Assembly (NCBI GenBank): GCA_040756995.1
Contig: JBFLYK010000001.1
Location: forward strand, 186,001-250,000
DNA: 64,000 nucleotides
Direction: 5' to 3'
From: BP-133 sp040756995
Lineage (GTDB): Bacteria; Actinomycetota; Acidimicrobiia; IMCC26256; BP-133
Made by a program: the position numbers and the translations under genes. The notes below the pieces were generated by a model. It was not told the DNA's origin, made no database searches, and saw only the letters and a list, made by a program, of their open reading frames with translations. Shown here piece after piece: positions 33,426 to 41,902 of the stretch. Numbering within the stretch: the first letter of the stretch is position 1; each line of letters starts with the position of its first letter.

Positions 33426-33715
33426 CGTCCCTGGCCCCGGGCGGGAACGAGACTGGGACGGTCCGGCACCGGCCACCGGGCGCAGTCGAAGCGGGACAGG
33501 CAGGCCCCCCGCCACTCGCAGCCGGGGCAGGTGAGCGGATCGACGCGGCGAACCCAGCCCGAGCCGGCATGCCAGCAGACGCTGCAGGCCTGGCACAAGA
33601 AGTTCATCTCCTCCCCGTTGAAGACGGCGAACAGGGGTCCTCCGGCGCAGCCGGGGCAGTGGTCCAGGACAGACGGGCTGAGAACTGCCGACGAGGCCAT
33701 CGTGACGTTCGTCAT
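33422..33715 (-). CDS. Small eight-cysteine zinc-ribbon-like protein, copy 2
   Basis: 97 residues: CPGCAGGPLFAVFNGEEMNF, then LCQACSVCWH, then CPGCEWRGAC. The start ATG 33715 follows AGGAGAAGCC. Two DosR-like boxes lie 50-85 bp upstream. The tandem arrangement with copy 3 suggests the proteins may pair; metal binding is inferred from spacing only. Confidence 0.8.
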   Translation of the reverse strand: MTNVTMASSAVLSPSVLDHCPGCAGGPLFAVFNGEEMNFLCQACSVCWHAGSGWVRRVDPLTCPGCEWRGACLSRFDCARWPVPDRPSLVPARGQGR

Positions 33716-33763
33716 GGCTTCTCCTTTCACTCCGATCAAACCGCGCCGGCCCCGGCACGCGGC

Positions 33764-33800
33764 AGGGCAGGAAGTCCTTTGTCAGCGGCTGAAAGTCCGC
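33764..33800. promoter_or_regulatory. Two DosR-like boxes upstream of the zinc-ribbon tandem
   Basis: AGGGCAGGAAGTCCTT (33764-33779) and GCGGCTGAAAGTCCGC (33785-33800), centre distance 21 bp (two helical turns). Confidence 0.55.
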
Positions 33801-33968
33801 TGTTCCGCGCCGAACGAACCTCCCGTTCGGCATCGCGGTCGACCGGCGCCGACGTCGGGGGTGACTGCGAGATCCGCTCGTTTCGGGTAGGTAGCAGTGC
33901 TGACAGGGTCCTCGGGGCCGCTCGGGCTCGGGAACCGGGCGATGTACCCGAGGGTGTACGATTGGTGT

Positions 33969-34181
33969 ATGTCCCGGACACGGACCAACATCGAGTTGGA
34001 CGACGCCAACCTGGCCATCGTGATGCGGCGGTACAAGCTGCGAACGAAGACCGAGGCGGTCGAGCTGGCCCTTCGCCGGTTAGCCGGTGAGCCGATGACA
34101 CGGGAGGAGGCCCTCGCCATGCGTGGCGCGGGAGCGATCGAAACGGTGCCCGCCGACAGCGGGCCGGCACCTTCGGGGTGA
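33969..34181 (+). CDS. vapB: VapB-type antitoxin
   Basis: 70 residues: a ribbon-helix-helix-like N-terminus TRTNIELDDANLAIVMRRYK then LRTKTEAVELALRRLAGEPM (VapB of the Rv-type, PF09957-like), and a C-terminal toxin-binding tail. ATG 33969 has no ribosome site; TACGAT at 33957 could be a -10, so the mRNA may be leaderless. It overlaps vapC by 4 bp (GTGA). Confidence 0.85.
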   Translation: MSRTRTNIELDDANLAIVMRRYKLRTKTEAVELALRRLAGEPMTREEALAMRGAGAIETVPADSGPAPSG

Positions 34182-34591
34182 TCCTGGCCGACACGTCGGC
34201 ATGGGTCGAATACGACCGGGCGACGGGAAGTCCGGCCGACCGTCGGCTCGCTCGCCTCATCCGGGGACGCGGCCAACTGGCGGTGACCGAGCCGATCCTC
34301 ATGGAGGTCCTCGCCGGCGCCCGCGATGACACGCGGGAGCAGGATCTGCGCCGGTTGCTGCTGCGGTTCGAGTGGCTGCCATTCGATGCGGTCGTGGACT
34401 TCGACGGCGCCGTCCGCATTTATCGAACCTGCCGGACCGCTGGCATCACTCCCCGCGGGATGGTCGACTGCATGATCGCCTCGGTGGCACTCCGCCACGG
34501 GGCGACGATCCTGGCCCACGACGCCGACCTCGCCCGAGTGGCCCAGGTCGTCAGTCTTCGCCTTGATCGAGCGTCGCTCCGGCCGGCGTGA
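34178..34591 (+). CDS. vapC: VapC PIN-domain ribonuclease toxin
   Basis: 137 residues with PIN acidic residues in ILADTSAWVEYDR, TEPILMEVLAGARD, MVDCMIASVAL and LAHDADLARVA, so the metal-dependent RNase site looks complete. It cleaves specific RNAs when free of VapB. GTG 34178 overlaps the vapB stop. No DosR-like box nearby; the pair is an independent stability/stress module. Confidence 0.9.
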   Translation: MILADTSAWVEYDRATGSPADRRLARLIRGRGQLAVTEPILMEVLAGARDDTREQDLRRLLLRFEWLPFDAVVDFDGAVRIYRTCRTAGITPRGMVDCMIASVALRHGATILAHDADLARVAQVVSLRLDRASLRPA

Positions 34592-35164
34592 ACATCACGC
34601 GTCAGGAAGAGCGTTAGCCGAGGCCCGACACGTCGACGAGGACATCTACCTTCCCGCGCCGACGCCGGTCGCCACACCGTGCGTCCCGACTGCTTCACCC
34701 GACACGGTGGCGCCGCCGGCTCAGACGGTGAGCGACCCGACGACGGCGGCGGCCGAACCCGGTGCCTTTCCGCCGGAGAGTGCTCCCGCACCGAGCAAGG
34801 AGGAAACCCGCCGCGGCGACCACGATGAGGAGTTCGAGCCCCGGCAACGTGATCTCCAGGAAGGTCACGACAACGAAGGCGACCACAAGGACGACGAGGA
34901 GGACGACTGATGGCTGCGCCCACCCAGCGGCTCAAGGGACACCCGGGGCCATACGATCCGCCCGAAGTGGCGGACGTCCTGGGACCGCGGCCCTCCGGTG
35001 CACCGGCACGCCGGGCTTGGGCCACAGCGGCGACGCTGATCGAACGAACGGGTGCCATCACGCCGGTTCCCCGACATCACAGTCGCCGAATGAGGTGAGA
35101 TTGCCGGCGCATCAGACGAAGGCTGCGCCGTCCCGAGGTGCCAATAGCGTCGGGTCAAGCAGGC
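34592..35164. other. Intergenic region, at most a small membrane peptide
   Basis: About 570 bp without a supported gene. On the minus strand around 34790-34910 an open frame encodes one or two hydrophobic segments (FVVVTFLEITLPGLELLIVV), but with no ribosome site or recognised family. On the plus strand an acidic/Pro-rich frame overlaps it. Neither is annotated. Confidence 0.35.
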
Positions 35165-35180
35165 AGGGACGAAGGTCTCT
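35165..35180. promoter_or_regulatory. DosR-like box upstream of the 55-aa repeat protein
   Basis: AGGGACGAAGGTCTCT, 80 bp before ATG 35261. Confidence 0.55.
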
Positions 35181-35260
35181 GTCTCTGAGGTCTATCGGCC
35201 CTGCCAGGGGGCAAACCGAGCCGCGGAGGATGGGGCGTCACTGTCGCTGGAGGGAAGGCC

Positions 35261-35428
35261 ATGTCTGGTAACGCAAAAATTTTCACGCACTCAGGGATCT
35301 GGATCGGCACCATGGACGCGGCTCACGACGTCTACGACCACTCGGGTATCCGCATCGGAACCGCAGACGGGCGCGGCGACGTCCATGACCACTCCCACGT
35401 GCGGATCGGCCGGGTCGGGCACCCCTGA
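35261..35428 (+). CDS. 55-residue beta-repeat protein
   Basis: MSGNAKIFTHSGIWIGTMDA continues with VYDHSGIRIGTADGRGDV and DHSHVRIGRVG. Three short repeats of H/D-x-S-G-x-x-I-G alternate with turns, like small beta-fan or beta-flower proteins of bacteria. ATG 35261 is preceded by GGAGGGAAGGCC, an excellent ribosome site, and a DosR-like box lies upstream. It is shorter than the usual gene-calling cut-off. No function known. Confidence 0.65.
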   Translation: MSGNAKIFTHSGIWIGTMDAAHDVYDHSGIRIGTADGRGDVHDHSHVRIGRVGHP

Positions 35429-35716
35429 CCCCGCGTCCAGGCGGGTTGGCCAGCGCCGCCCTCGGGAGAGCGTCCTCTCAGTTCGGGCTCGGTGTCATGG
35501 CCGGGCTCGCTGCCCTCCCATCGACCTCGGGCGCTGGCTCTGAGACATCTGCGGTGGGACGACCACCGGCTCGCGGGGTGGCGACGTCCCGCCACCTTGG
35601 TCCACACAGTCGACGGCATGCGTGGCCTGCTCGCGAGCGATGCTCAGCGAGATACCGCTGCCGCTCCCGGCAGACGAGTTCGAACTGGCAAGGTCGGGCC
35701 GATCGTCGGGGCGGAA

Positions 35717-35730
35717 GTGACTTTCGACCC
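35717..35730 (+). promoter_or_regulatory. DosR-like box upstream of the double PNPOx gene
   Basis: GTGACTTTCGACCC, 40 bp before ATG 35770. The rest of 35429-35769 shows no gene. Confidence 0.55.
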
Positions 35731-35769
35731 GGCCAGCTCGGCCTTGGCCGAGCCGATGATGATGCTGCT

Positions 35770-36714
35770 ATGCCGCGACCCGACGTCGAACATCACAGGG
35801 AACTGGCTACGGCGGCTCGCCCCGGAGCCGAGGTCCTCGGCCGCCAGGACTGCCTGCGGCTCCTGGCGCAGACCAACGTGGGGCGTGTGGCGGTGAGCGT
35901 CGGGGCGCTCCCAGCGGTGCTCCCTCTCCGCTTCGCCGTCGTGGGCGACAACGTGATCTTCCCGGGGGTGCGGGGGGGTGAGCTCGATGCCGCCGTCAGG
36001 GACACGGTGGTCGCCGTCGAAGCGGACCATTCCGGCCCCGACGGTGGCTGGAGCGTCGTGGTCACGGGCATCGCCACTGAGGCCACCGACGCCCCCGAGG
36101 TCCACCCCGGGCTGGGGAACCTCGTCGCCGGGGACGGGACCGGCGAGCCGCTCTGCTGGTTCGAGGTCCCGGCCGAGATCGTTTCGGGGCGACGGATCCC
36201 CCGGCCGCCGCTGCATGTGGCCGGGACGGTCCCGGCCTCCCTGCTGGCCAGCCTGGCCGGCTTCGGCTCCGCTCCCGCCGGTGGAACGGCGCCGGTGGAC
36301 GGCTCGCGGCTCGAACCTCTTCCCGTCGAGGAGTGCCTGGCACTCCTCGCAACCGAGGACGTCGGCCGCCTCGTCGTCGTGCTGGCAGGCGAGCCCCTTG
36401 TGTTCCCTCTCAACTACGCCCTCGACGGCGACGCGGTCGTCTTCCGCACCGCCACCGGGACCAAGCTCCACGCCATCGCCCGGTCGCTCGTCGCCTTCGA
36501 GGTGGATCGGTGGTCGACCTCAGGCTCGGGCTGGACGGTGACCATCCAGGGATGGGCGCAAGAGGTCACGAGCGCCGACGCCCCCGGCCTGCGCGAACGG
36601 CTCGCCGCTCTCCCCGTCCACCCCCTCGCCGGCGGCGGCGACAAGCACCACTACGTGCGCATCGTCCCCTGCTCCATCAGCGGCAGCCGGCTCCGCCGGG
36701 CTCCAGACACCTAG
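35770..36714 (+). CDS. Two-domain PNPOx-like flavoprotein
   Basis: 314 residues consisting of two pyridoxamine-oxidase-like split barrels: CLRLLAQTNVGRVAVSVGAL with LPLRFAVVGDNVIFPGVRGG, and CLALLATEDVGRLVVVLAGE with FPLNYALDGDAVVFRTATGT. Such proteins bind FMN, F420 or heme, and similar ones are in the mycobacterial DosR regulon. Domain 2 is close to the single-domain protein at 55571. ATG 35770 lacks a good ribosome site; the open frame extends upstream without homology. The true cofactor cannot be told from sequence alone. Confidence 0.85.
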   Translation: MPRPDVEHHRELATAARPGAEVLGRQDCLRLLAQTNVGRVAVSVGALPAVLPLRFAVVGDNVIFPGVRGGELDAAVRDTVVAVEADHSGPDGGWSVVVTGIATEATDAPEVHPGLGNLVAGDGTGEPLCWFEVPAEIVSGRRIPRPPLHVAGTVPASLLASLAGFGSAPAGGTAPVDGSRLEPLPVEECLALLATEDVGRLVVVLAGEPLVFPLNYALDGDAVVFRTATGTKLHAIARSLVAFEVDRWSTSGSGWTVTIQGWAQEVTSADAPGLRERLAALPVHPLAGGGDKHHYVRIVPCSISGSRLRRAPDT

Positions 36715-36805
36715 AACATCGGCGCGCCTGGCCGGTCGAATGGCTGTGCTCATCGCCGGGCGCAGCGGAGCCGACACGAGGGGATGCCCACAGGTCATTT
36801 CTTGC

Positions 36806-36820
36806 GGTGTCCTTTGCCCC
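36806..36820 (+). promoter_or_regulatory. Weak DosR-like box before the CBS-CBS-USP cluster
   Basis: GGTGTCCTTTGCCCC followed at once by a small hairpin (CCCCTCCCGAAAGGGG), 91 bp before ATG 36911. One half-site is imperfect. Confidence 0.4.
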
Positions 36821-36910
36821 TCCCGAAAGGGGCCGCCGGCCCTCGATCGGCGCCGACCTACATCAGGGGATCGGGGCAAACCGGTACCAGCCCGTGCGAG
36901 GAGTGACGCC

Positions 36911-37339
36911 ATGCAGGCGAAGAAAGCAATCCGCAAGCCCCCGGCGACCATCCCGTCCGGCACCAGCATGGCCGACGCCGCCCGGCTCATGGACCGAAGG
37001 GTCGTGGGCGCCCTGGTTGCCCTAAACGGCGACCGTCCTATCGGGATCGTGACCGACCGCGACCTCGCCGTCCGAAGGCTCGGCCGCCGGCTTCCCGGAG
37101 AGGCCTCCGTCGATCGGGTGATGACCACCGAGCTGGTGACGCTCCCGGCTGGCGCCTACCTGCGGGAGGCGATCAAGGTGTTCTATCGGCACCCCTTCCG
37201 GCGTCTCCCGTTGATGGAGGACGGGCCGATGGTTGGGATGCTCACGGTGGACGACCTCGTCATTGACTTCGTCAGCGATTCTCGGCGCAAGGCCACGGCA
37301 AGGACAGTGCCGAAAGTCCCGGCGAGAAAGGTCGGCTGA
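36911..37339 (+). CDS. CBS-domain pair protein
   Basis: 142 residues; CBS motifs DRPIGIVTDRDLAVRRLG and GPMVGMLTVDDLVIDFV, with a basic C-terminal tail (RRKATARTVPKVPARKVG) that the paralogues lack. GAGGAG precedes ATG 36911. First gene of a row CBS-CBS-USP-phosphoribosyltransferase-CBS/BON. Presumed adenine-nucleotide sensor. Confidence 0.88.
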   Translation: MQAKKAIRKPPATIPSGTSMADAARLMDRRVVGALVALNGDRPIGIVTDRDLAVRRLGRRLPGEASVDRVMTTELVTLPAGAYLREAIKVFYRHPFRRLPLMEDGPMVGMLTVDDLVIDFVSDSRRKATARTVPKVPARKVG

Positions 37340-37458
37340 CTCATGCGCCGCCTTCGCCACCTGGGCCAGGCTCGAAGGTGGTGTCGACGAGGAACCGGCC
37401 ACGAGGCCGTGTTGTCGCAGGCGGCGCCGCGATGCACCGGCACAGCGAGGAGGCAGCC

Positions 37459-37908
37459 ATGCGGGTGAGCGACCTGTACCGCAAACCGCCCGTCACCGTG
37501 CCGGCCGACGCCACCTTGGCCGACGCCGCCGCGCTCATGGACAATGAAGCCGTGGGCGCCGTCGTCGTCGTCGACGACGGCCGGCCGGTGGGAATCGTGA
37601 CCGATCGGGACGTCGTGCTGCGAGGGGTGGCCCACCGGGTCCCGCCCGACGCGCGCATCGATGCGGTGATGAGTACCGACGTGGTGACCCTGCCGGCGGA
37701 CGCCGACGTTGACGAGGCGGTGGCGATGTTCGACCAGCATCCGTTCCGGCGGCTCCCGCTGGTGGAGGACGGGCGGATCACCGGCATGATCACGGTCGAC
37801 GATCTCGTTGTCCATTCCGTGGCTGACTTCAGCCGGCTGCTCCGACCGGTGCTCGGCCAAGTCCTCTTCGGTCACCCCGAGCCGAAGGTGCCGGTGCTGG
37901 GACCGTGA
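37459..37908 (+). CDS. CBS-domain pair protein (Hrp1-like)
   Basis: 149 residues: MRVSDLYRKPPVTVPADATL, DDGRPVGIVTDRDVVLRGVA, HPFRRLPLVEDGRITGMITV. GAGGAGGCAGCC precedes ATG 37459. The same promoter-proximal sequence and first 37 codons recur as a truncated copy at 53128. Its stop overlaps the region just before the USP gene. Confidence 0.9.
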   Translation: MRVSDLYRKPPVTVPADATLADAAALMDNEAVGAVVVVDDGRPVGIVTDRDVVLRGVAHRVPPDARIDAVMSTDVVTLPADADVDEAVAMFDQHPFRRLPLVEDGRITGMITVDDLVVHSVADFSRLLRPVLGQVLFGHPEPKVPVLGP

Positions 37909-37940
37909 TAGGACAAGCGAGTCGACACTTGGAGGTCGGC

Positions 37941-38372
37941 ATGGGACACATCGTGGTGGGGGTGGATGGCTCACCGGAGGCGGCCGCCGCGCTGCGCTGG
38001 GCCCTGGGGGAGGCCCGCCTGCGCCACGCCACCCTGGAGGCCGTGCACGCCTGGTTGTTCCCGGTGGTCGGGGACGTCCCCGGCGCGGCCGTGGACTCCC
38101 TTGCCCGGGCCCTTGAGCGGGCCGCCGACGGGCTGCTGAACCAGGTCGTCGACGACGTCGCGGGGACCGATCCCGGGGTGAAGCTCGAGCGACGAGTCGT
38201 TGAGGGCGCCGCCGCGGCGGTCCTCATCGACGCTGCCGCCGGCGCCGACCTCCTGGTCGTGGGATCCCGGGGCCGGGGCGGGTTCGCCGGGCTGCTCCTC
38301 GGCTCCGTGGCCCAGCAGTGCCTGCACCACGCCCCGTGCCCCGTGGTGCTGGTGCGTGACTCTGGAGACTGA
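37941..38372 (+). CDS. Universal stress protein (UspA family)
   Basis: 143 residues: MGHIVVGVDGSPEAAAALRW and the nucleotide loop GSRGRGGFAGLLLGSVAQQC. ATG 37941 follows TTGGAGGTCGGC. It follows the CBS gene by 32 bp and the phosphoribosyltransferase remnant follows it by 7 bp, so all are likely one transcript. Confidence 0.93.
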   Translation: MGHIVVGVDGSPEAAAALRWALGEARLRHATLEAVHAWLFPVVGDVPGAAVDSLARALERAADGLLNQVVDDVAGTDPGVKLERRVVEGAAAAVLIDAAAGADLLVVGSRGRGGFAGLLLGSVAQQCLHHAPCPVVLVRDSGD

Positions 38373-38379
38373 GGTTCCG

Positions 38380-38864
38380 ATGTTGTTCTTTAACCGCAGC
38401 GACGCCGGCCGGCGCCTCGCCGCCGAGGTCGAACCCCTCCGGGGCGAGCACCCGGTCATCCTCGGCCTGCCCCGGGGTGGTGTGCCGGTGGCCTATGAAG
38501 TGGCGGTCGCTCTCGACGCGCCGTTGGACGTCATCATCGTCCGGAAGCTCGGGGTGCCGTTTGAACCGGAACTGGGGATGGCCGCCATCGGTGAGGCCGG
38601 TGTGCGCATCCTTGAACGAGCGGGTTCTCCAGCGGGCCGGCGTCACCGCTGACGAACTGGCCGCCGTCGAGCGGAGGGAACCGGCCGAGCTCGACCGGCG
38701 GGCCGCCCGCTTCCGGGGTGGCCGGCCTCGGCTGGCCCCTGACCGGCCGGACGGTTGTCATCGTCGATGACGGCATCGCCACGCTCATGGCCGCCGCCGG
38801 CTTTGCCCGCGACTGGTTCGTCACCCACATGACCACATCCACCGTGGCAGCCGCCCGAGCCTGA
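38380..38864 (+). pseudogene. Broken phosphoribosyltransferase-domain gene
   Basis: Starts MLFFNRSDAGRRLAAEVEPL, VILGLPRGGVPVAYEVAVAL, as in the PRTase domain linked to DosR regulons (for example in Rv2030c). A shift near 38610 moves the frame to NERVLQRAGVTADELAAVER, and another near 38715 to LTGRTVVIVDDGIATLMAAA. There the PRPP loop (D-D-G-I-A-T-G-A-T) has lost its end by deletion. The protein cannot be functional as read. Confidence 0.8.
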
Positions 38865-38879
38865 GGGAGGAGGAGCGCA

Positions 38880-39533
38880 ATGAAGGTCGGAGAAGTGATG
38901 ACCACCTCCGTGGTGACCGTTGGTCCAGAGGCGCCATGGAAGGAGGTGGCCGAGCGGATGCTCGAGGCGGGTGTCAGCGGGCTTCCGGTCGTGGATCACG
39001 GCGGCTACCTGCTCGGCCTCGTCACCGAAGCGGATCTCGCCAGTAAACCCGCCTTCGGCGACCGCCCGCACCGCTCCCTGGCGGCCCTCGTCGACCTGCT
39101 CACCGGCGAAGCCCGCTGGGCAGGCAAAGCCACCGCCCTGAACGCCAGCCAGCTGATGACGACCGCAGTGATCACGGCCACGCCCGACGAGCCCGTCCGG
39201 ACGGCGGCGCAGCGGATGCTCGACCGGCAGGTGAAGCGCCTTCCGGTGCTCGACGGCGGCAAGCTGGTCGGCATCGTGTCCCGGCGCGACCTCCTGCGCA
39301 GCTTCCACCGCCCCGACGACGAGATCGCCGCCGAAATCACCGCCAAGTTGGGCAGCGTCCGCTGCGCCCCCGAGGAACACGGCGTCACCGCCACGGTCGA
39401 GGACGGTGTCGTGACGCTCGAAGGCTGGGTCTGGACGGACGCGGAGCTCCCAGTGGTCTCCGGGCTGGCGCGGGACGTGCCCGGAGTGGTGCAAATCGTG
39501 AACCGAGTGAGGTTCCGAGAAGTCATCCCGTAA
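38880..39533 (+). CDS. CBS pair with C-terminal BON domain
   Basis: 217 residues: MKVGEVMTTSVVTVGPEAPW, LLGLVTEADLASKPAFGDRP, GGKLVGIVSRRDLLRSFHRP, then a BON domain (TATVEDGVVTLEGWVWTDAE; DVPGVVQIVNRV). The CBS part presumably senses nucleotides; BON domains bind membranes or lipids. GGGAGGAGGAGCGCA precedes the ATG. Paralogue at 51577. Confidence 0.92.
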   Translation: MKVGEVMTTSVVTVGPEAPWKEVAERMLEAGVSGLPVVDHGGYLLGLVTEADLASKPAFGDRPHRSLAALVDLLTGEARWAGKATALNASQLMTTAVITATPDEPVRTAAQRMLDRQVKRLPVLDGGKLVGIVSRRDLLRSFHRPDDEIAAEITAKLGSVRCAPEEHGVTATVEDGVVTLEGWVWTDAELPVVSGLARDVPGVVQIVNRVRFREVIP

Positions 39534-39801
39534 AGACCAAGGAAGTGGCGCCCGGAATGGCAGAACTCCACCTACGAGGGTTCGGGCCCGCTTCGGTCGC
39601 GGCGCGGCCCCGCCCCGATGCGGGCCCACCGCCGCCGGCCATTCGCCGGTCCCGACCGGCGCGCCAGTCCATCGTCTGACGAGGAGCGAATGGCTCTGGC
39701 TGACACCGTGCCCGTCGACGCTCCTGAGTGCTGCGGCGTTCCGTACCGCGATACTGCTCCGCCTGCTGCGCTTCTGACATTTAGCTCAGGGCCGGCGCCA
39801 G

Positions 39802-40248
39802 TCAGGGAGTGGCCGGGACGATGACGACGGGGCAGGGGGCGTGGTGGGCGACCTGCTGGCTGACCGAGCCGAGCAGGAGCCCGGTGAAGCCGCCCCGGCC
39901 ACGGGATCCGACCACGAGGAGGGCGGCGCCTTTTGCCTCGTGGAGGAGGGCCTGGCTGGCGTTGCCGGTTCGGAGTTTCCGGTCGACGGTCACGCCGGAG
40001 GTGTCGACCTCGTCGATGGCCGAGTCGAGGAGCTGCATGGCATCCCGTTCGAACGGCGCCGGGTCGCCCAGGATGTGGGTGGGGGCCACGAACGCCTGAT
40101 GCCAGGCGCAGACGGCTTCGACGGTGGCGTTTCTCCGGCGGGCTTCGTCGACCGCCCACCGCAAGGCTTCGATGGCCGTGCCTGATCCGTCGATTCCGAC
40201 CACGATCCGTTCGGGGCTGTGGTTCGTGTCGGAGCGCTGCGGGGTCAT
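39802..40248 (-). CDS. Universal stress protein (UspA family)
   Basis: 148 residues: ERIVVGIDGSGTAIEALRWA, loop GSRGRGGFTGLLLGSVSQQV, end CPVVIVPATP. It starts 5 bp after the stop of the USP at 40253; both are very similar, so this is a tandem duplication transcribed from upstream of 40675. Confidence 0.93.
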   Translation of the reverse strand: MTPQRSDTNHSPERIVVGIDGSGTAIEALRWAVDEARRRNATVEAVCAWHQAFVAPTHILGDPAPFERDAMQLLDSAIDEVDTSGVTVDRKLRTGNASQALLHEAKGAALLVVGSRGRGGFTGLLLGSVSQQVAHHAPCPVVIVPATP

Positions 40249-40252
40249 GGTG

Positions 40253-40675
40253 TCACCGGGCCGGCGGGATGATGACGACGGGGCAGGGGGCATGGTGGGC
40301 GACCTGCTGGCTGACCGAGCCGAGCAGGAGGCCGGCGAAGCCGCCCCGGCCCCGGGATCCGACCACGAGGAGGTCGGCGCCTTTGGCTTCCTCGACGAGA
40401 GCGGAGGCGGCGTTCCCGGTGACCAGCTTGCGTTCCACCGGTGCAATGCCGGTGGCGTCCACGGCGTCGACCGTGGCGTCGAGGATCTGCTGCGCTTCCT
40501 TGGAGTATGCATCGATGTTGATCTCGGCCATCTCGGCGTAGCCGGCCGCGAAGGGCTGGTGCCAGGCGTAGACGGCCTCGACGGTGGCGTTCCTCCGGCG
40601 GGCCTCCTCGACGGCCCACCGCAGCGCCTCCTGGGCCGTCTCCGACCCGTCCACTCCCACGATGATGCGTTCCAT
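40253..40675 (-). CDS. Universal stress protein (UspA family)
   Basis: 140 residues: MERIIVGVDGSETAQEALRW, loop GSRGRGGFAGLLLGSVSQQV. GAGAGGAGCCTGAC precedes ATG 40675. Closest to the USP at 1966. It is separated from the DosR-like boxes at 40810 by the gene scrap at 40690. Confidence 0.94.
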   Translation of the reverse strand: MERIIVGVDGSETAQEALRWAVEEARRRNATVEAVYAWHQPFAAGYAEMAEINIDAYSKEAQQILDATVDAVDATGIAPVERKLVTGNAASALVEEAKGADLLVVGSRGRGGFAGLLLGSVSQQVAHHAPCPVVIIPPAR

Positions 40676-40689
40676 GTCAGGCTCCTCTC

Positions 40690-40757
40690 TCAACGGGTAT
40701 GGCCGTGAGCGGCACGGCGGATGAACTCGAGAACGGCGATGTGCTTCTTGGTGCATT
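40690..40757 (-). pseudogene. 3' scrap of the KKH...EFIRR family
   Basis: TKKHIAVLEFIRRAAHGHTR and a stop codon, matching the end of the fragment at 31212-31398 (DTKKHAILEFIRRRA). No start, no upstream body. Confidence 0.5.
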
Positions 40758-40809
40758 GCTCCTTTCAGACCGTGACCTGGAGCCTGACCGCCCCCCCGAC
40801 ATCCCGGGA

Positions 40810-40847
40810 AGGGCCGGAAGACCCCTTGCTATCGCCAAAGTCCCCTA
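40810..40847. promoter_or_regulatory. Two DosR-like boxes upstream of the USP tandem
   Basis: AGGGCCGGAAGACCCCT (40810-40826) and CGCCAAAGTCCCCTA (40833-40847). The second overlaps the last codons of the upstream USP gene. About 135-170 bp before ATG 40675. Confidence 0.55.
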
Positions 40848-41713
40848 TCGCCCGGAACGGCCGGTACTTCGAAGGGGACGACGAGGACGGGCGCGGGCGC
40901 TGCATGGGCCACGGCGGCGGCGATGCTGCCGAGGATCAGCCGGCGCAGCCCATGCGGAGCCCGCGTGCCCATGACGACGAGATAGGGCGGATCGGCGGCA
41001 AACGCATCGAGGAGCGCGCCATCCACGTCGACCGGGTCGTAGACGGCCCGGCCGGTGACCGCGACGTCGCCTCGCCACGCGGCGGCGAGTTCCTCGATGT
41101 AGGCGTCTGCATCTCCGTCCGGCCCGTGCAACCGGGGGTAGTGACCGGGCCGGCGCACCGACTCCGGGACAGGTTCCGCCACGGTCACGACGGTGACATC
41201 GAGGCCGAGGGCGGCTGCCCAGGCCGCGGCGGCGGCCACGATCAGTTTGGAGTCCGGGCTTCCATCGACGCAGGCGGCCACGTGGCGCCCGGCGGGACCC
41301 TTGGCCGGCACCTCCGGTCCGACGAGCAGCACCGGCCCATCAGCTGCCGCCACGACGGCGGCCGACACCGAGTGGGCGAGGGCGGCCGTGCGATCACGGC
41401 CATGGGTTGCCAGGCAGACCAGCGGCCGGCCCGCCGCATCCTCCTTGGCCGTCATGGCCTCGACCGGCCGGTCGGTGACGACGACCTCCCACGAGGCCCC
41501 GCCGGCGTCGGCCATGCAACGCATCCGGGCCTGCCGGTCCTCCGCGTCGGCCAGTGTGGGGGCGGCGCTCCACAGGTGCAGCGGGACGCCGAGCTCGACG
41601 GCGAGCCGACCGGCGGGAACGACCGCCCGCTCAGCGAAGCCCGAGCCGTCGAGAGCCACCAGCAGCGAAGTGGCGGGCAGGCCGGTCCTTGATTCGCTCC
41701 GTATGCGACTCAT
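40829..41713 (-). CDS. Tandem UspA-domain protein
   Basis: 294 residues, two USP folds: TSLLVALDGSGFAERAVVPA with a degenerate loop (THGRDRTAALAHSVS), and RHVAACVDGSPDSKLIVAAA with GTRAPHGLRRLILGSIAAAV. Neither loop has the full G-2x-G-9x-GS, so the protein may not bind ATP. ATG 41713; GGAAGG lies 15 bp upstream. Divergent from 41903 with one shared box (41807). It resembles mycobacterial two-domain USPs of the DosR regulon. Confidence 0.88.
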   Translation of the reverse strand: MSRIRSESRTGLPATSLLVALDGSGFAERAVVPAGRLAVELGVPLHLWSAAPTLADAEDRQARMRCMADAGGASWEVVVTDRPVEAMTAKEDAAGRPLVCLATHGRDRTAALAHSVSAAVVAAADGPVLLVGPEVPAKGPAGRHVAACVDGSPDSKLIVAAAAAWAAALGLDVTVVTVAEPVPESVRRPGHYPRLHGPDGDADAYIEELAAAWRGDVAVTGRAVYDPVDVDGALLDAFAADPPYLVVMGTRAPHGLRRLILGSIAAAVAHAAPAPVLVVPFEVPAVPGDRGLWR

Positions 41714-41806
41714 GGCTGTGACCTCGCTTCCTTCCGGGCATGAAGCCACCCACGTCGGCAGAGTCCTCTTCATGTGAGCATCCGTCGTCGCAGCCAGTGG
41801 GGTGAA

Positions 41807-41822
41807 GGGCCGAAGGTCCCGG
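41807..41822. promoter_or_regulatory. DosR-like box between divergent genes
   Basis: AGGGCCGAAGGTCCCG, 94 bp from the USP start at 41713 and 81 bp from the start at 41903; it may serve both. Confidence 0.65.
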
Positions 41823-41902
41823 GTCCATGCGACGAGCGACCCTCGATCATCGCCGGCCGGTGTTGTGATGATCAGCGAGGGACGACACGGAGGAGGGGAG
41901 CG

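Noticed and set aside
34695..34886. Possible small membrane protein on the minus strand
   Set aside because: Hydrophobic stretch but no ribosome site, no convincing start and no family; mentioned only in the intergenic entry.
34563..34910. Plus-strand acidic/Pro-rich frame after vapC
   Set aside because: It begins inside vapC, has a poor start, low complexity and no homology.
36816..36837. Hairpin CCCCTCCCGAAAGGGG as a terminator
   Set aside because: No T-tract follows and it lies next to a DosR-like box upstream of a gene; more likely chance or part of the leader.
39523..39780. Arg-rich minus-strand frame (ERRSTQERRRARC) resembling the 43555 protein in composition
   Set aside because: No ribosome site and the resemblance is only compositional.
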